A DNA stretch of 64,000 nucleotides, from NCBI RefSeq assembly GCF_017742215.1, contig NZ_JAGHKP010000004.1:496001-560000 (forward strand), written 5' to 3'. Source of the stretch: Chitinophaga chungangae. Its GTDB lineage: Bacteria; Bacteroidota; Bacteroidia; Chitinophagales; Chitinophagaceae. A model generated the notes under the pieces. The model searched no databases and was not told the origin of the DNA. It saw only the letters and a list, made by a program, of their open reading frames with translations. Position numbers and translations under genes: made by a program. Below are positions 1 through 9,677 of this stretch, piece by piece (position 1 is the first letter of the stretch; the number at the start of each line of letters is the position of its first letter).

Positions 1-173
1 ATCTCTGGAATCGCGATCAGCACATTTTCATCACTTACGACGACGAACGCTCCGTGCGCGAAAAATGCCGCTACGTCAAAAAACACGGCCTCGCCGGCGT
101 GATGTTCTGGGAATATTCCAGCGACCCGAAAGGGTACCTGCTCGGCAGCATTCATAAAACTTTCAACAAATAA
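1..173 (+). CDS. GH18 family glycoside hydrolase (chitinase), C-terminal end only
   Basis: The reading frame is open from the left edge (first full codon at base 3) to the TAA at 171-173, giving 56 residues. The fragment contains GVMFWEYSSD followed by GYLL and a final amphipathic helix. This is the last strand and helix of the GH18 TIM barrel, where the conserved Trp (here in MFWEY) lines the -1 subsite. A chitinase fits the GH20 hexosaminidase that follows 79 bases downstream on the same strand. The catalytic DxxDxDxE motif lies outside the window, so the enzyme's activity cannot be judged. Confidence 0.8.
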   Translation, partial: LWNRDQHIFITYDDERSVREKCRYVKKHGLAGVMFWEYSSDPKGYLLGSIHKTFNK

Positions 174-252
174 TTACGCTTGTCCGGTCCGGAAGCCGGC
201 CTGCTCAATGCCGGCCTTCCACATTGACTTGCCGTAATTAAATCCTGATTAT

Positions 253-2781
253 ATGCATCAACGATTCACGTTTATTTTTTTGTTGTTATCTTTTTCCGCG
301 TTCGCGCAAACAGCACCCTTCCCGCAAAAAGGGCTGAAACTGAAGTGGGAGGTAAAGGAAAACGGTTTTATGGGAGAAGCCAAAACGCATTCCGTCTTCA
401 CCCTTACCAACACTGCCAAAAAGGCTTTCCCGGCCTCGGGGTGGACGATCTATTTCAATTTTATCCGCGTCGTAAGCCCGCTGCGTACCGAAACTTCGCC
501 GGCGATCGTGCCCGGCCATATCAACGGGCATTTGTACACGTTGAAGCCCACGGCGGATTTTAAAGGGCTTGCACCGGGAGATTCCATCCTGATCAACGTG
601 GAATCGGGCGCATGGGTGACCAACTTCACCGACGCGCCTGACGGGCCGTACATCGTGTGGAACGACGCTCCCGCCAAAGGTTACAGCATCGATTTCACGG
701 TGGTGCCTTCCACGGAAGACAAACAGCTGCGCCGCCAGGCGAACGAAAGCCGGGTGCGCACTTCCCTGGAAGACATCTACAAACGCAACAGCATTACCCG
801 CGACATCCCGGAAGACCAGCTGCCGCGCGTGTTTCCTACGCCTGAGAACATCCGCAGCACCGCCGGCGTTTTTTCGCTGGACGCAAAGGACGTGATCGCT
901 TACCAGCCGGAACTGAAACAGGAAGCGTTATTCCTGGCAGACATCCTCAAAAACGCACTGGGTAAAACCGTGCAAATCGCGGAAGGGGAAAACGGGTCCA
1001 TCGTGCTGAATAAAAACGATAAAAATCCTACAGGAGAACATACGCTGACCGTAACGGCGGATAAAGTGACGCTGTCCGGAAACAAGGCGGAAGACGTGTT
1101 CTACGCGATCCAGAGTTTCCGCCAGCTGCTCGGTACGCCCAAAAACGGCGCGATCGAAATCACGGGCATCGAAGTGAAAGACAGGCCCCGCTTCAGTTAC
1201 CGCTCATTCCTGGTAGACGTGTCGCGCAATTTCCAGGCGAAAGCGGAAATTCTCCGCATCCTGGACGTGATCGCGTTGTATAAACTGAACGTGCTGCATC
1301 TGCATATGAGCGACGACGAAGGCTGGCGCATCGAAATACCCGGCCTGCCCGAGCTTACCGAAGTAGGCGGCCGGCGCGGCCATACCGTAGACGAGCTGGA
1401 CATGCTGCAGCCATCCTACGGTTCCGGGCCGGACGTGAACAATACCACCGGCACCGGCTGGTACACCAAAGCCGATTACCTCGAAATATTGCGTTACGCC
1501 AAAGCGCGGCACATCAAGGTGATCCCCGAGGTAGAGATCCCCGGTCATGCACGTGCCGCCATCAAAGCCATGGACGCGCGTTACGCGAAATTCATGAAAG
1601 CCGGTAACACGCAGGCCGCCAACGAGTTCCGCCTCAGCGACCCGGACGATAAAAGCCAGTACCGCTCCGTGCAGGAATGGAAAGACAACGTGGTGAACGT
1701 GGCACTGCCATCCACTTACCGCTTCATCGAAAAAGTGACCGACGAACTGGTGGCGATGCACAGGGAAGCCGGCGCCCCGCTGGACGTGATCCACATGGGC
1801 GGCGACGAAACGCCTGCCGGCGTATGGGAAGGTTCGCCCGCATGCCAGCGGCTGATCGCATCGGACGAAAAACTGCGCACGGCAGACGACCTGTGGCCAT
1901 ACTTTTACGACCGGGTGGCGCAGATCGTGAACAAACGCGGCCTTCAGCTGTACGGCTGGGAAGAAGCGGGCATGCGCAGGACCAAACGCGACGGCCGCAA
2001 CGTGATGATCGTGAACCCGGATTTCGGGGCGCGCAATTTTATGGTCGACGTGTGGAACAACGTGATGGGCGGCGGTATGGAAGACCTGTCTTACCGGCTG
2101 GCCAACGGCGGTTACAAAGTGGTGCTTTCCGGCGTGGCGAACTATTATTTCGATATGGCCTATCTCCGCGATTACAACGAGCCCGGTTTTTACTGGGGCG
2201 GGTATGTAGACATCGATAAACCCTTCTATTTCATTCCTTTCGACCTGTATAAAAATTCCAAAGAAGATGGCGCGGGCAACCCGCTGCCTGCTTCCACCTT
2301 TGTGGGGAAAGACCGGCTAACCGAATACGGCGCGGGGAATATTGTGGGTATCCAGTCCGCTTTATGGGGGGAAACGCTGAAAAGCGCCGCCGCGCTGGAG
2401 TACCTGATGCTGCCCAAATTGCTGGGTATGGCGGAGCGCGCCTGGGCGAAAGACCCGGAATGGACGAAAAATGAAGCCGCTTACAACGAAGCGTGGAGCA
2501 TTTTCGCCAATGTGGCCGGGAAAAAGGAGCTGCCGCGGCTGGCGAAGCTGAACGGCGGCTACAATTACCGCATCCCGACTGCCGGCGTGAGCCTGGCGGA
2601 CGGAAAAGTTTTGGCGAACGTACAACTTCCGGGGCTGGTGATCCGTTATACAGTCAATGGAAAGGAGCCGGACGCTAAAAGCGCCGTATATTCGGCCCCG
2701 GTAGCGGAAAAAGGAACGCTCCGCTTCAGGGTTTTCGATCAGCAGGGCCGGGGTGGGAGAACCGTGACAGTACAGCACTGA
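253..2781 (+). CDS. Secreted GH20 beta-N-acetylhexosaminidase with CHB_HEX domains
   Basis: An 842-residue exported hexosaminidase that would remove terminal GlcNAc or GalNAc from chitooligosaccharides or glycoconjugates. Residues 1-19 are a signal peptide ending in AFAQ. About 25-165 resembles the chitobiase/hexosaminidase N-terminal carbohydrate-binding domain (CHB_HEX), followed by the GH20b alpha/beta domain (about 195-310). The GH20 barrel (about 315-735) carries HMGGDE at 514-519. D518 and E519 are the pair that polarises the substrate acetamide and acts as general acid in this family. The last 60 residues form the small C-terminal CHB_HEX_C-type domain. Length and order match chitobiase-type enzymes. 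It follows a GH18 chitinase, which suggests a chitin or chitooligosaccharide pathway. Confidence 0.93.
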   Translation: MHQRFTFIFLLLSFSAFAQTAPFPQKGLKLKWEVKENGFMGEAKTHSVFTLTNTAKKAFPASGWTIYFNFIRVVSPLRTETSPAIVPGHINGHLYTLKPTADFKGLAPGDSILINVESGAWVTNFTDAPDGPYIVWNDAPAKGYSIDFTVVPSTEDKQLRRQANESRVRTSLEDIYKRNSITRDIPEDQLPRVFPTPENIRSTAGVFSLDAKDVIAYQPELKQEALFLADILKNALGKTVQIAEGENGSIVLNKNDKNPTGEHTLTVTADKVTLSGNKAEDVFYAIQSFRQLLGTPKNGAIEITGIEVKDRPRFSYRSFLVDVSRNFQAKAEILRILDVIALYKLNVLHLHMSDDEGWRIEIPGLPELTEVGGRRGHTVDELDMLQPSYGSGPDVNNTTGTGWYTKADYLEILRYAKARHIKVIPEVEIPGHARAAIKAMDARYAKFMKAGNTQAANEFRLSDPDDKSQYRSVQEWKDNVVNVALPSTYRFIEKVTDELVAMHREAGAPLDVIHMGGDETPAGVWEGSPACQRLIASDEKLRTADDLWPYFYDRVAQIVNKRGLQLYGWEEAGMRRTKRDGRNVMIVNPDFGARNFMVDVWNNVMGGGMEDLSYRLANGGYKVVLSGVANYYFDMAYLRDYNEPGFYWGGYVDIDKPFYFIPFDLYKNSKEDGAGNPLPASTFVGKDRLTEYGAGNIVGIQSALWGETLKSAAALEYLMLPKLLGMAERAWAKDPEWTKNEAAYNEAWSIFANVAGKKELPRLAKLNGGYNYRIPTAGVSLADGKVLANVQLPGLVIRYTVNGKEPDAKSAVYSAPVAEKGTLRFRVFDQQGRGGRTVTVQH

Positions 2782-2805
2782 TACCCGTTTTAATCATCCA
2801 TAGAA

Positions 2806-2852
2806 AAAGGGAAGGGTACTAAACGGCGACGTTTGGCCTTCCCTTTCTTTTT
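2806..2852 (+). terminator. Rho-independent terminator after the GH20 gene
   Basis: AAAGGGAAGG at 2806-2815 pairs with CCTTCCCTTT at 2837-2846, followed by a T-rich tail to 2852. A second small hairpin (AAACG/CGTTT) sits inside the loop. It lies 25 bases after the GH20 stop. Confidence 0.75.
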
Positions 2853-2904
2853 GGGACCCGCTTTAATTGGTTAAAAATTTGTATTGTTGCTGAGATCAAA
2901 AGAA

Positions 2905-4800
2905 ATGTTGAAGGGGCTAGTACAAATACTATTCATCACCCTAAGCTGTTACCTGACACTGTGTTGCCTGCCACAGACGGCCCGTGCGCAAAAAAAGACC
3001 GATACGATACCCGCGCAGGGCAAAAAGTGGTTTTCGAAGCTGAATACCTATGTAGACTCGCTGAAGAGCCGTCGTTACCGGGACTCCGTTCTGTTCAAGA
3101 TCTCCCGTCACAACGATCCTCCGCCGTCGACGGACGACAGTAGTATGACCAGGAGCGAACAGGGCTTTTTGCCGTATAGCGGCAAAGCGATCCGCCGTAT
3201 CCATTACCGCAAAGTAGCCACTTTCGGCCCCCGCAATATCAACGATACCACCTTTTCCACCAGCATGCGGCTCATCCACATCGCCAACCGCCTGCATTTC
3301 GATTCACAGGAATGGGTGATACGGCAGAACCTCTTTTTCCGCGAAAAAGACACCATCAACGCCTACGAGCTCGCCGACAACGAACGTTACCTGCGTAACC
3401 GCCCCTTCATCCAGGACGCCCGCATTCATGCCATACAAACCGCCTGGCCCGATTCGGTGGACATTCTCGTGGTGACCAAAGACGTATTCGAATACGGCGT
3501 AGACCTCCGCAAGCTCACCACCAGTTCCGTGGCCGCCAAGGTAAGCAACAACAACCTTTTCGGCGCAGGGCAGGGCGCGCAGGTCGGTTTTCGCTGGGAT
3601 AAGGATTATTCCCGGCCATGGGGCACCGAGGCGCAATACACGAAATACAACCTGCTGGGCAGTTTTACAGACGTAACCGTGGGATATTCGGAGCTAAACC
3701 CCGGCATGCCGCTGGATACCGGCGTGTACGAAGGCTCCTATTACCTCCGGATAGACCGGCCGCTGTACCGCACTTCCGCCAAAGTGGCCGGGGGCCTCAC
3801 GCTCGCTAAAAATTATTCCGTCAATATCTGGAAATACCCCGACAGCCTTTACCGCGATTACATGTACAAGATCTTCGACGGATGGATGGGGTACAACTTC
3901 CGCAACCGTTTCGGCGCCGACGGGCATTTCGACAACAAATTCAACATGGCGCTGCTTTTCCGCTATTCCAACATCGCGTTCGACAAACGGCCCGACCAGG
4001 AAAAATATATCGACGACCCCATTTACAACAACCGCCACTATTACCTCGGGCAGTTCAAGCTGTTCAAGCAGGACTTCTTCAAAGCGCATCATTTCTTCGG
4101 TTTCGGCCGTACGGAAGATATTCCGTATGGTTACAATGCCAGCCTTTCCATGGGCTGGGAAAACTGGTTGGGCCGCAAACGGTTTTATACGGGGCTGGAA
4201 GGGCAGAAATTCTGGCATACGCGCCTGAACGGCCTGCTGAGCCTCAGCGCGGGTATCGGCAGTTTCTGGCAGGCCGGTGTGTCTGAGGATATGGTGATCC
4301 ACGCCAACGCCAGCTATTACAGCAAACTTGTAAAAGTAGGAGAAAAAGGAGGGCTGCGCCAGTTCCTCGTGCTGGACTATCTCGGTAACCCGAACAACTA
4401 TTTCTACCGCCCGCTGAACATTAACATGGAACAGGGCATATGGGGCTTCAAACGCTCTACCATCAATGGTTTTCACCGGCTGGTAGCGCGTTCTGAAACA
4501 GTGTATTACAGTCCCTGGAAACTCTACGGCTTCAAGTTCAATTTCTTCGGCTCCATCGAAGCGGCACAGCTGTCTCACGAAAAAAGCTACATGCTGCAAA
4601 ACCCCGTGTACAGCGGTTTTGGCCTGGGCGTTCGTATCAGGAACGAAAACCTTTCGCTGAATACCCTCAAAGCCGCGGCGTATTATTATCCACGCACGCC
4701 AGACCGTGTGCCGGGCCTTTATTTCGAGCTCACCACGGTTACAGACCTCCGTTTCGACATTTACGGCCTCAAGGCGCCGTCTTTCCTCAGTTTTTGGTAA
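2905..4800 (+). CDS. Outer-membrane beta-barrel protein with POTRA-like N-terminus (Omp85/surface-antigen type)
   Basis: A 632-residue exported protein of unknown precise role. ATG 2905 is chosen because it starts a clean signal peptide ending ARAQ; an upstream TTG (2884) would only add seven residues. About 85-210 looks like one or two POTRA-like modules (IRRIHYRKVATFGP, then a helix-strand segment ending DSVDILVVTKDVFEYG). The rest is rich in alternating aromatic and polar strands typical of a 14-16-strand barrel. The chain ends in SFLSFW, an aromatic C-terminus like a BAM recognition signal. The Omp85 relation is inferred from layout, not from a diagnostic motif. It stands alone between a terminator and the esterase gene. 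Confidence 0.6.
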   Translation: MLKGLVQILFITLSCYLTLCCLPQTARAQKKTDTIPAQGKKWFSKLNTYVDSLKSRRYRDSVLFKISRHNDPPPSTDDSSMTRSEQGFLPYSGKAIRRIHYRKVATFGPRNINDTTFSTSMRLIHIANRLHFDSQEWVIRQNLFFREKDTINAYELADNERYLRNRPFIQDARIHAIQTAWPDSVDILVVTKDVFEYGVDLRKLTTSSVAAKVSNNNLFGAGQGAQVGFRWDKDYSRPWGTEAQYTKYNLLGSFTDVTVGYSELNPGMPLDTGVYEGSYYLRIDRPLYRTSAKVAGGLTLAKNYSVNIWKYPDSLYRDYMYKIFDGWMGYNFRNRFGADGHFDNKFNMALLFRYSNIAFDKRPDQEKYIDDPIYNNRHYYLGQFKLFKQDFFKAHHFFGFGRTEDIPYGYNASLSMGWENWLGRKRFYTGLEGQKFWHTRLNGLLSLSAGIGSFWQAGVSEDMVIHANASYYSKLVKVGEKGGLRQFLVLDYLGNPNNYFYRPLNINMEQGIWGFKRSTINGFHRLVARSETVYYSPWKLYGFKFNFFGSIEAAQLSHEKSYMLQNPVYSGFGLGVRIRNENLSLNTLKAAAYYYPRTPDRVPGLYFELTTVTDLRFDIYGLKAPSFLSFW

Positions 4801-4915
4801 AACATCCCGTGCCGTGTATATGCCTCAGCTAGCGGTAAAAGCCGTCAGGTTTTGTTACGGGTATGATTTCTGGGCATCGTTTATTATTTTGATGCGCCTA
4901 AATCTCATTAATTCC

Positions 4916-6310
4916 ATGCTACGATATTTATTCACATCGCTTTTATTGTGCTGCGGCTTTGTTGCCGGCGCGCAGCTTCGTCTTCCCGCCATACTATCCA
5001 GCAATATGGTGCTGCAGCAAAACGATTCCGTAACGCTCTGGGGCTGGGCTTCGCCCGGTGAAAGGGTGAGGGTGACCACTTCGTGGAACGGCCGTACCGA
5101 TTCAACGGTAACCACGCGGGACGCGCGGTGGCAGCTGAAAATAAAAACGCCCGTCGCAGGAGGCCCCTACGACATTACGCTGCGGGGCAATACCACGCTG
5201 AAACTGCAGAACGTGCTGATCGGCGAAGTGTGGGTGTGCAGCGGGCAAAGCAACATGGAATGGTCCGGCAATCACGGGCTGAAAGACATCAAAGCGGAGC
5301 TGCCCGTTTGCGCCGATGCCAACATCCGTTTTTTTCATGTGCCGAAAACCACTTCCGAATACCCGCAGGACGATGCCAAAGCCGTGTGGGCCGCCTGCGA
5401 TTCGAATAACCTGAAGAGTTTCAGCGCCGTGGCCTATTTCTTCGGCAAAAACCTGAAAAAAGACCTCAACGTGCCCATCGGCCTCATCAATACCAGCTGG
5501 GGCGGCACGCCGGCCGAAGTGTGGACGCCCGCGCAGGAAGTGCGCGAACAGCCCGCGCTGGCGGAAGCCTCCGCCAAACTCACGCCCGCCAACGGCTGGC
5601 CTTTTATGCCTGGCTTCACTTACAACGCCATGATCGCGCCGTTCACGAAATACAGCATTGCCGGGGCCATCTGGTACCAGGGCGAAAGCAACGCCGGCAC
5701 CGCGTCTACCTACGACCAGCTGATGAGAACGATGATCGGTTCCTGGAGAAAAGCCTGGGGCCGGGAGTTTCCGTTCTATTTTGTGCAGATAGCGCCGTAC
5801 AATTACGGAAAGGAAACCGTGAAAGGCGCACTGCTGCGTGAAGCGCAAACCGCCACCATGGGCCTGCCGCATACCGGTATGGCCGTGATCACAGACCTGG
5901 TGGACGATACCAGCAACATTCACCCGCAAAACAAACACGATGTAGGCCTTCGCCTGGCAAACTGGGCGTTGGGAGACCATTACGGCAAAACCGGCATTAC
6001 TTACAGGAACCCCGTGTATGAGAAAATGGAGCACCGGAAAAACAAGATCGTGGTGTACTTCAAAAATGCGGACAACGGCCTGACCGTAAAAGGCGGCAAA
6101 GCCACGCAGTTCTTCATCGCCGGGGCCGATAAAAAATTCTGGCCGGCAGACGTGAAGATCGAGGGCAATACGGCCATTGTATCCGCCAAAGCGGTAAAAC
6201 AACCGGAAGCGGTACGTTTTTCTTTCACCAATACGGGAATCGGCAATGTATTCAGCAAAGAAGGCTTGCCAGTGGCGCCTTTCCGAACAGACAGCTGGGA
6301 AGAAAAATAA
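4916..6310 (+). CDS. Sialate O-acetylesterase-type SGNH hydrolase, secreted
   Basis: A 464-residue exported carbohydrate esterase that likely removes O-acetyl groups from sialic acids or other glycan residues. The start at 4916 gives a signal peptide ending VAGAQ; the frame is open upstream into the preceding barrel gene, but that part reads as antisense-like low-quality protein. An N-terminal beta-sandwich (about 20-100) is followed by the SGNH/GDSL fold. The nucleophile is S112 in CSGQSNMEW, WYQGES is the Gly/Asn block, and H336 in DDTSNIHP is the catalytic His with the Asp three to four residues before it. This is the motif set of the SIAE/DUF303 family. It precedes GH3 by 69 bases. Confidence 0.88.
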   Translation: MLRYLFTSLLLCCGFVAGAQLRLPAILSSNMVLQQNDSVTLWGWASPGERVRVTTSWNGRTDSTVTTRDARWQLKIKTPVAGGPYDITLRGNTTLKLQNVLIGEVWVCSGQSNMEWSGNHGLKDIKAELPVCADANIRFFHVPKTTSEYPQDDAKAVWAACDSNNLKSFSAVAYFFGKNLKKDLNVPIGLINTSWGGTPAEVWTPAQEVREQPALAEASAKLTPANGWPFMPGFTYNAMIAPFTKYSIAGAIWYQGESNAGTASTYDQLMRTMIGSWRKAWGREFPFYFVQIAPYNYGKETVKGALLREAQTATMGLPHTGMAVITDLVDDTSNIHPQNKHDVGLRLANWALGDHYGKTGITYRNPVYEKMEHRKNKIVVYFKNADNGLTVKGGKATQFFIAGADKKFWPADVKIEGNTAIVSAKAVKQPEAVRFSFTNTGIGNVFSKEGLPVAPFRTDSWEEK

Positions 6311-6343
6311 CATACTGCCGTTCATACTGAACAAAGCACTTTT

Positions 6344-6379
6344 AACCGGCGTTGATAAGAAAGTCAACGCCGGTTTTTT
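6344..6379 (+). terminator. Terminator hairpin whose T tract touches the GH3 start codon
   Basis: AACCGGCGTTGA at 6344-6355 and TCAACGCCGGTT at 6364-6375 form a perfect 12-bp stem with an 8-base loop. The T run ends at 6379 and the ATG of the GH3 gene starts at 6380. It either ends the esterase transcript or works as an attenuator in front of GH3. Confidence 0.8.
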
Positions 6380-8605
6380 ATGAGAACGATCCTCGCCATC
6401 GGCCTGCTGATGTCTGTCCACGCCCGCGCTCAGCAGCCCCAACAACAATTCCTCCGCAGCCTGCTGCAAAAAATGACGCTGGAAGAAAAGATCGGGCAGC
6501 TGAACCTGCTTACCAGCGATATGGATGTTACAGGCCCGTTCATGAAAGAAAATTACAAACAAGACATCCTCAGCGGCGCATGCGGCGCCATCTTCAACGC
6601 ATATACCCCGCAGTACACCCGCATGCTGCAGGACATGGCGCTGAAAACCCGCCTGAAGATCCCGCTGCTGTTCGGGTACGACGTGATACATGGCCACAAG
6701 ACGATTTTCCCCATCCCGCTCGGTGAAGCCTGCACCTGGGACCTCGGGCAGATGGAACGCAGCGCGCGGATCGCGGCGGAAGAAGCCAGCGCGGACGGTT
6801 TGCACTGGACCTATTCGCCGATGGTAGACATTGCCCGCGACCCGCGCTGGGGAAGGGTTGCGGAGGGAACCGGGGAAGACACCTGGCTGGGCGTGCAGAT
6901 CGCAAAAGCGAAAGTGCGCGGCTACCAGGGCAACGACCTCGCCGCGCGCAACACCGTGCTCGCCTGCGTGAAACATTTTGCGTTGTACGGCGCCATCGAA
7001 GCGGGAAGGGATTACAATACCGTGGATATGAGCCGCCGGCAGATGTACCAGTTTTATCTTCCTCCCTACAAAGCCGCCGTGGATGCAGGCGTTGCAACGG
7101 TCATGACTTCCTTTAACGAAATAGACGGCATTCCCGCCACGGGCAATAAATGGCTGCTGACGGAACTGCTGAGAAAAGAATGGGGCTTCAAAGGTTTTGT
7201 GGTAACGGATTATACGTCCATCAACGAAATGATCAACCACGGCATCGTAAAGAACGAGTACGAAGCTGGGGAGCTGGCGCTGAAAGCCGGGGTGGACATG
7301 GATATGCAGGGCAGTGTGTACGCTACGCAATTAAAAAAGCTGGTGGCGGATAAAAAGATCAGCATCCAAACGATCGACCAGGCCGTGTACCGCATACTGG
7401 AAGCGAAATACAAGCTCGGGCTGTTCAAAGACCCGTACCGTTTTGCCGATTCGGCGCATGCGCGGGAAGTGATCATGAGCCCGGAAAAATTAAAAGCCGC
7501 ACGGGAGATCGCGCAGCGCTCGATCGTGTTATTAAAAAACGAAGGCGGGCTGCTGCCGCTCAAGCCGCAGGGAAACATCGCGCTGATAGGCCCGCTGGGC
7601 GATTCGCAGAAAGACATGATCGGCAACTGGTCTGCCGCGGGGGATTTCAAAAAAGCGGTTACGTTGCTGCAGGGCCTGAAAGCAAGGAATCTCAACGTTA
7701 CATATGCGCAGGGCGCGAACGTTACGGATGACAGCGTATTGCTGGTCAAACTGGGCATTCCCGGCGGCAACGCGGCTGCCCTGCAGCAGGAAGCGGTGGC
7801 GCTGGCACAGCGTTCCGACCTCGTGATACTGGCCCTCGGCGAAAGCCAGGGCATGAGCGGTGAGGCGGCCAGCCGGTCGGATATCGGTATTCCCGCCAGC
7901 CAGAAACGCCTGATGGAAGCGGTGCTGGCCACGGGCAAACCCCTTGTGCTGGTGCTTATGAACGGCCGGCCGCTGACGCTGGAATGGGAAGATCAACACG
8001 TGCCCGCTATTCTCGAAACATGGTTCCTCGGTACGGAAGCAGGCAATGCCATTGCAGACGTGCTTTTCGGCGATTACAACCCTTCCGGCAAGCTCACCAT
8101 GACTTTCCCCCGCAACACGGGCCAGATACCGATCTACTACAACCACAAAAATACCGGCCGCCCGCTGGACCCGAAGAACAAATACACTTCCAAATACCTC
8201 GACGTAAGCAACGAGCCGCTCTATCCTTTCGGCTACGGTCTCAGCTATACGAAATTTGTGTACGGAGATGTGCGCATCAGTAAAAATACGATCCGTGCGA
8301 ACGACAAACTGCAGGTGACCGTAACCGTTACGAACCAAGGGAATTACGACGGCGAAGAAGTAGTGCAGCTTTATATCAGGGACGTAACGGCCAGTGTGAA
8401 CCGGCCGCTGAAAGAACTGAAAGGTTTTCAGAAAATATTCCTCAAAAAAGGCGCTAAACAGGACGTGACCTTCACCATCACCACCGACGATCTCAAATTC
8501 TACGACCGCGACATGCAATACACCTGGGAACCGGGGGAATTCAGGGTGATGGTGGGCCCCAACAGCCGCGATGTAAAAGAAGTCGCATTTGAGGCCGCCA
8601 AATAA
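6380..8605 (+). CDS. bglX: GH3 beta-glucosidase (BglX-like), secreted
   Basis: A 741-residue periplasmic or exported beta-glucosidase. Signal peptide 1-18 (ending ARAQ), then the GH3 N-terminal TIM barrel (about 30-350) with KHFALYG and the nucleophile D277 in GFVVTDYTS. The alpha/beta sandwich domain follows (about 385-610), and a fibronectin III-like C-terminal domain begins near 645 (LQVTVTVTNQGNYDGEEVV). Domain order and length match BglX. BglX-type enzymes act on various beta-glucosides, including beta-1,2-linked ones, which could link it to the GH144 locus at 30 kb; this is inference. The ATG directly abuts a terminator T tract, so initiation is unusual. It is convergent with the regulator gene at 8613. 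Confidence 0.93.
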   Translation: MRTILAIGLLMSVHARAQQPQQQFLRSLLQKMTLEEKIGQLNLLTSDMDVTGPFMKENYKQDILSGACGAIFNAYTPQYTRMLQDMALKTRLKIPLLFGYDVIHGHKTIFPIPLGEACTWDLGQMERSARIAAEEASADGLHWTYSPMVDIARDPRWGRVAEGTGEDTWLGVQIAKAKVRGYQGNDLAARNTVLACVKHFALYGAIEAGRDYNTVDMSRRQMYQFYLPPYKAAVDAGVATVMTSFNEIDGIPATGNKWLLTELLRKEWGFKGFVVTDYTSINEMINHGIVKNEYEAGELALKAGVDMDMQGSVYATQLKKLVADKKISIQTIDQAVYRILEAKYKLGLFKDPYRFADSAHAREVIMSPEKLKAAREIAQRSIVLLKNEGGLLPLKPQGNIALIGPLGDSQKDMIGNWSAAGDFKKAVTLLQGLKARNLNVTYAQGANVTDDSVLLVKLGIPGGNAAALQQEAVALAQRSDLVILALGESQGMSGEAASRSDIGIPASQKRLMEAVLATGKPLVLVLMNGRPLTLEWEDQHVPAILETWFLGTEAGNAIADVLFGDYNPSGKLTMTFPRNTGQIPIYYNHKNTGRPLDPKNKYTSKYLDVSNEPLYPFGYGLSYTKFVYGDVRISKNTIRANDKLQVTVTVTNQGNYDGEEVVQLYIRDVTASVNRPLKELKGFQKIFLKKGAKQDVTFTITTDDLKFYDRDMQYTWEPGEFRVMVGPNSRDVKEVAFEAAK

Positions 8606-8612
8606 ACATTCA

Positions 8613-9677
8613 TCAATACAACAACTTCCGCAACAGGTCCGGCTGCACGATCCTGATGCGCGTGCCCTGCATTTCGATCAGTTTTTCGGATTTAAAATCG
8701 CTCAGCGTACGGATCAGCGATTCCGTGGCAGTGCCCACAAACCGCGCAATATCATCCCGTGAAAGCTCGATCAATGCATCGGGCTGCTGTTCCAGGTGCA
8801 GTTTGTCGTGGATGGCGAGCAGGCCGTTGGCCACGCGTTTGCGCAGCGAATCGTACGCCAGCTGCAGCAGCCGGTCTTCTTTTTCTTTCACTTCCATCGC
8901 AATGCGTTTGATGAAAGTGCGCGCCACGCTGATGTCGTTGAGCAATTGCTCCAGGAACACTTCCTTGGGGATCTGCACCAGCTCGGTATTGTCGAGCGCT
9001 TCCGCGTTTTCGTCGTAAGGATGGTCTTCCAGCAGCGACACATACCCGAAATAATCGCCCGCCCCGAAAAGGTTGGTGATATATTCTTTCCCGTCGTCGT
9101 TCATACGGTAAGCTTTCACTTTTCCGCTCTTTACGTAATACAGGAACTGCGGATGTTTGCCTTCGCGGTAAACCGGTTGTTTTTTGGAGAACTGCAGCAC
9201 ATCGTAAGCATCCAGGTTGAGGTTGAGAAGGCCGGAGGCCTGCCAGTCCTGCAACAAGCTGCCGATGGACTGTGTGCGCGCCGCCGCGAATTTTTCCGCG
9301 AGGAACTGTTGTTTTTTCAGCCGCGTTTCAACGGCGGTAAGCAGCTCCACGTCTTCGAACGGTTTGGTGATGTAGTCGTCCGCGCCCATTTCCATGCCTT
9401 TCCTGAAATCGCTGCGGTCCGTTTTGGCGGTCACGAAAATAAAAGGGATATGCTCGGTTTCGGGATACTTGCGAAGCATGTGCAATACGCCGTAACCGTC
9501 CAGCTCGGGCATCATGATGTCGCACACGATCAGGTCGGGCCGCTGTTCGCGCGCCATTTCAACCGCCTGTTTGCCGTTTTCCGCTTCCAGTGCGTTGTAT
9601 CCGGCCAGCGTGAGTATTTCCGCAACGTTCTCGCGGATGCCGGGATGGTCGTCTACTACCAGGATAGTGGCTGTCAT
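8613..9677 (-). CDS. Response regulator: REC receiver fused to cyclic-nucleotide-binding and Crp-type HTH domains
   Basis: A 354-residue transcription factor with an uncommon order. Residues 1-125 are a receiver domain with acidic pocket DD (9-10), phospho-acceptor D53 in VCDIMMPE, and the switch residues TAK and KPF. A Crp/Fnr sensor domain follows (about 150-250; QFLYYVKSGKVKAY, GAGDYFGYVSLL) and ends in a Crp winged helix (about 265-345; ELSRDDIARFVGTATESLIRTL). The start overlaps the stop of the upstream kinase by ATGA, so the two are translationally coupled and almost certainly partners. The output may therefore respond to both phosphorylation and a ligand; whether the sensor pocket binds a nucleotide cannot be told. 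Confidence 0.9.
   Translation of the reverse strand: MTATILVVDDHPGIRENVAEILTLAGYNALEAENGKQAVEMAREQRPDLIVCDIMMPELDGYGVLHMLRKYPETEHIPFIFVTAKTDRSDFRKGMEMGADDYITKPFEDVELLTAVETRLKKQQFLAEKFAAARTQSIGSLLQDWQASGLLNLNLDAYDVLQFSKKQPVYREGKHPQFLYYVKSGKVKAYRMNDDGKEYITNLFGAGDYFGYVSLLEDHPYDENAEALDNTELVQIPKEVFLEQLLNDISVARTFIKRIAMEVKEKEDRLLQLAYDSLRKRVANGLLAIHDKLHLEQQPDALIELSRDDIARFVGTATESLIRTLSDFKSEKLIEMQGTRIRIVQPDLLRKLLY

Noticed and set aside
5102..7330. Long minus-strand open frame (742 codons) across the esterase and GH3 genes
   Set aside because: It lies antisense to two well-supported genes, has a His- and Arg-rich composition typical of antisense frames in GC-rich codon use, and shows no family motif.
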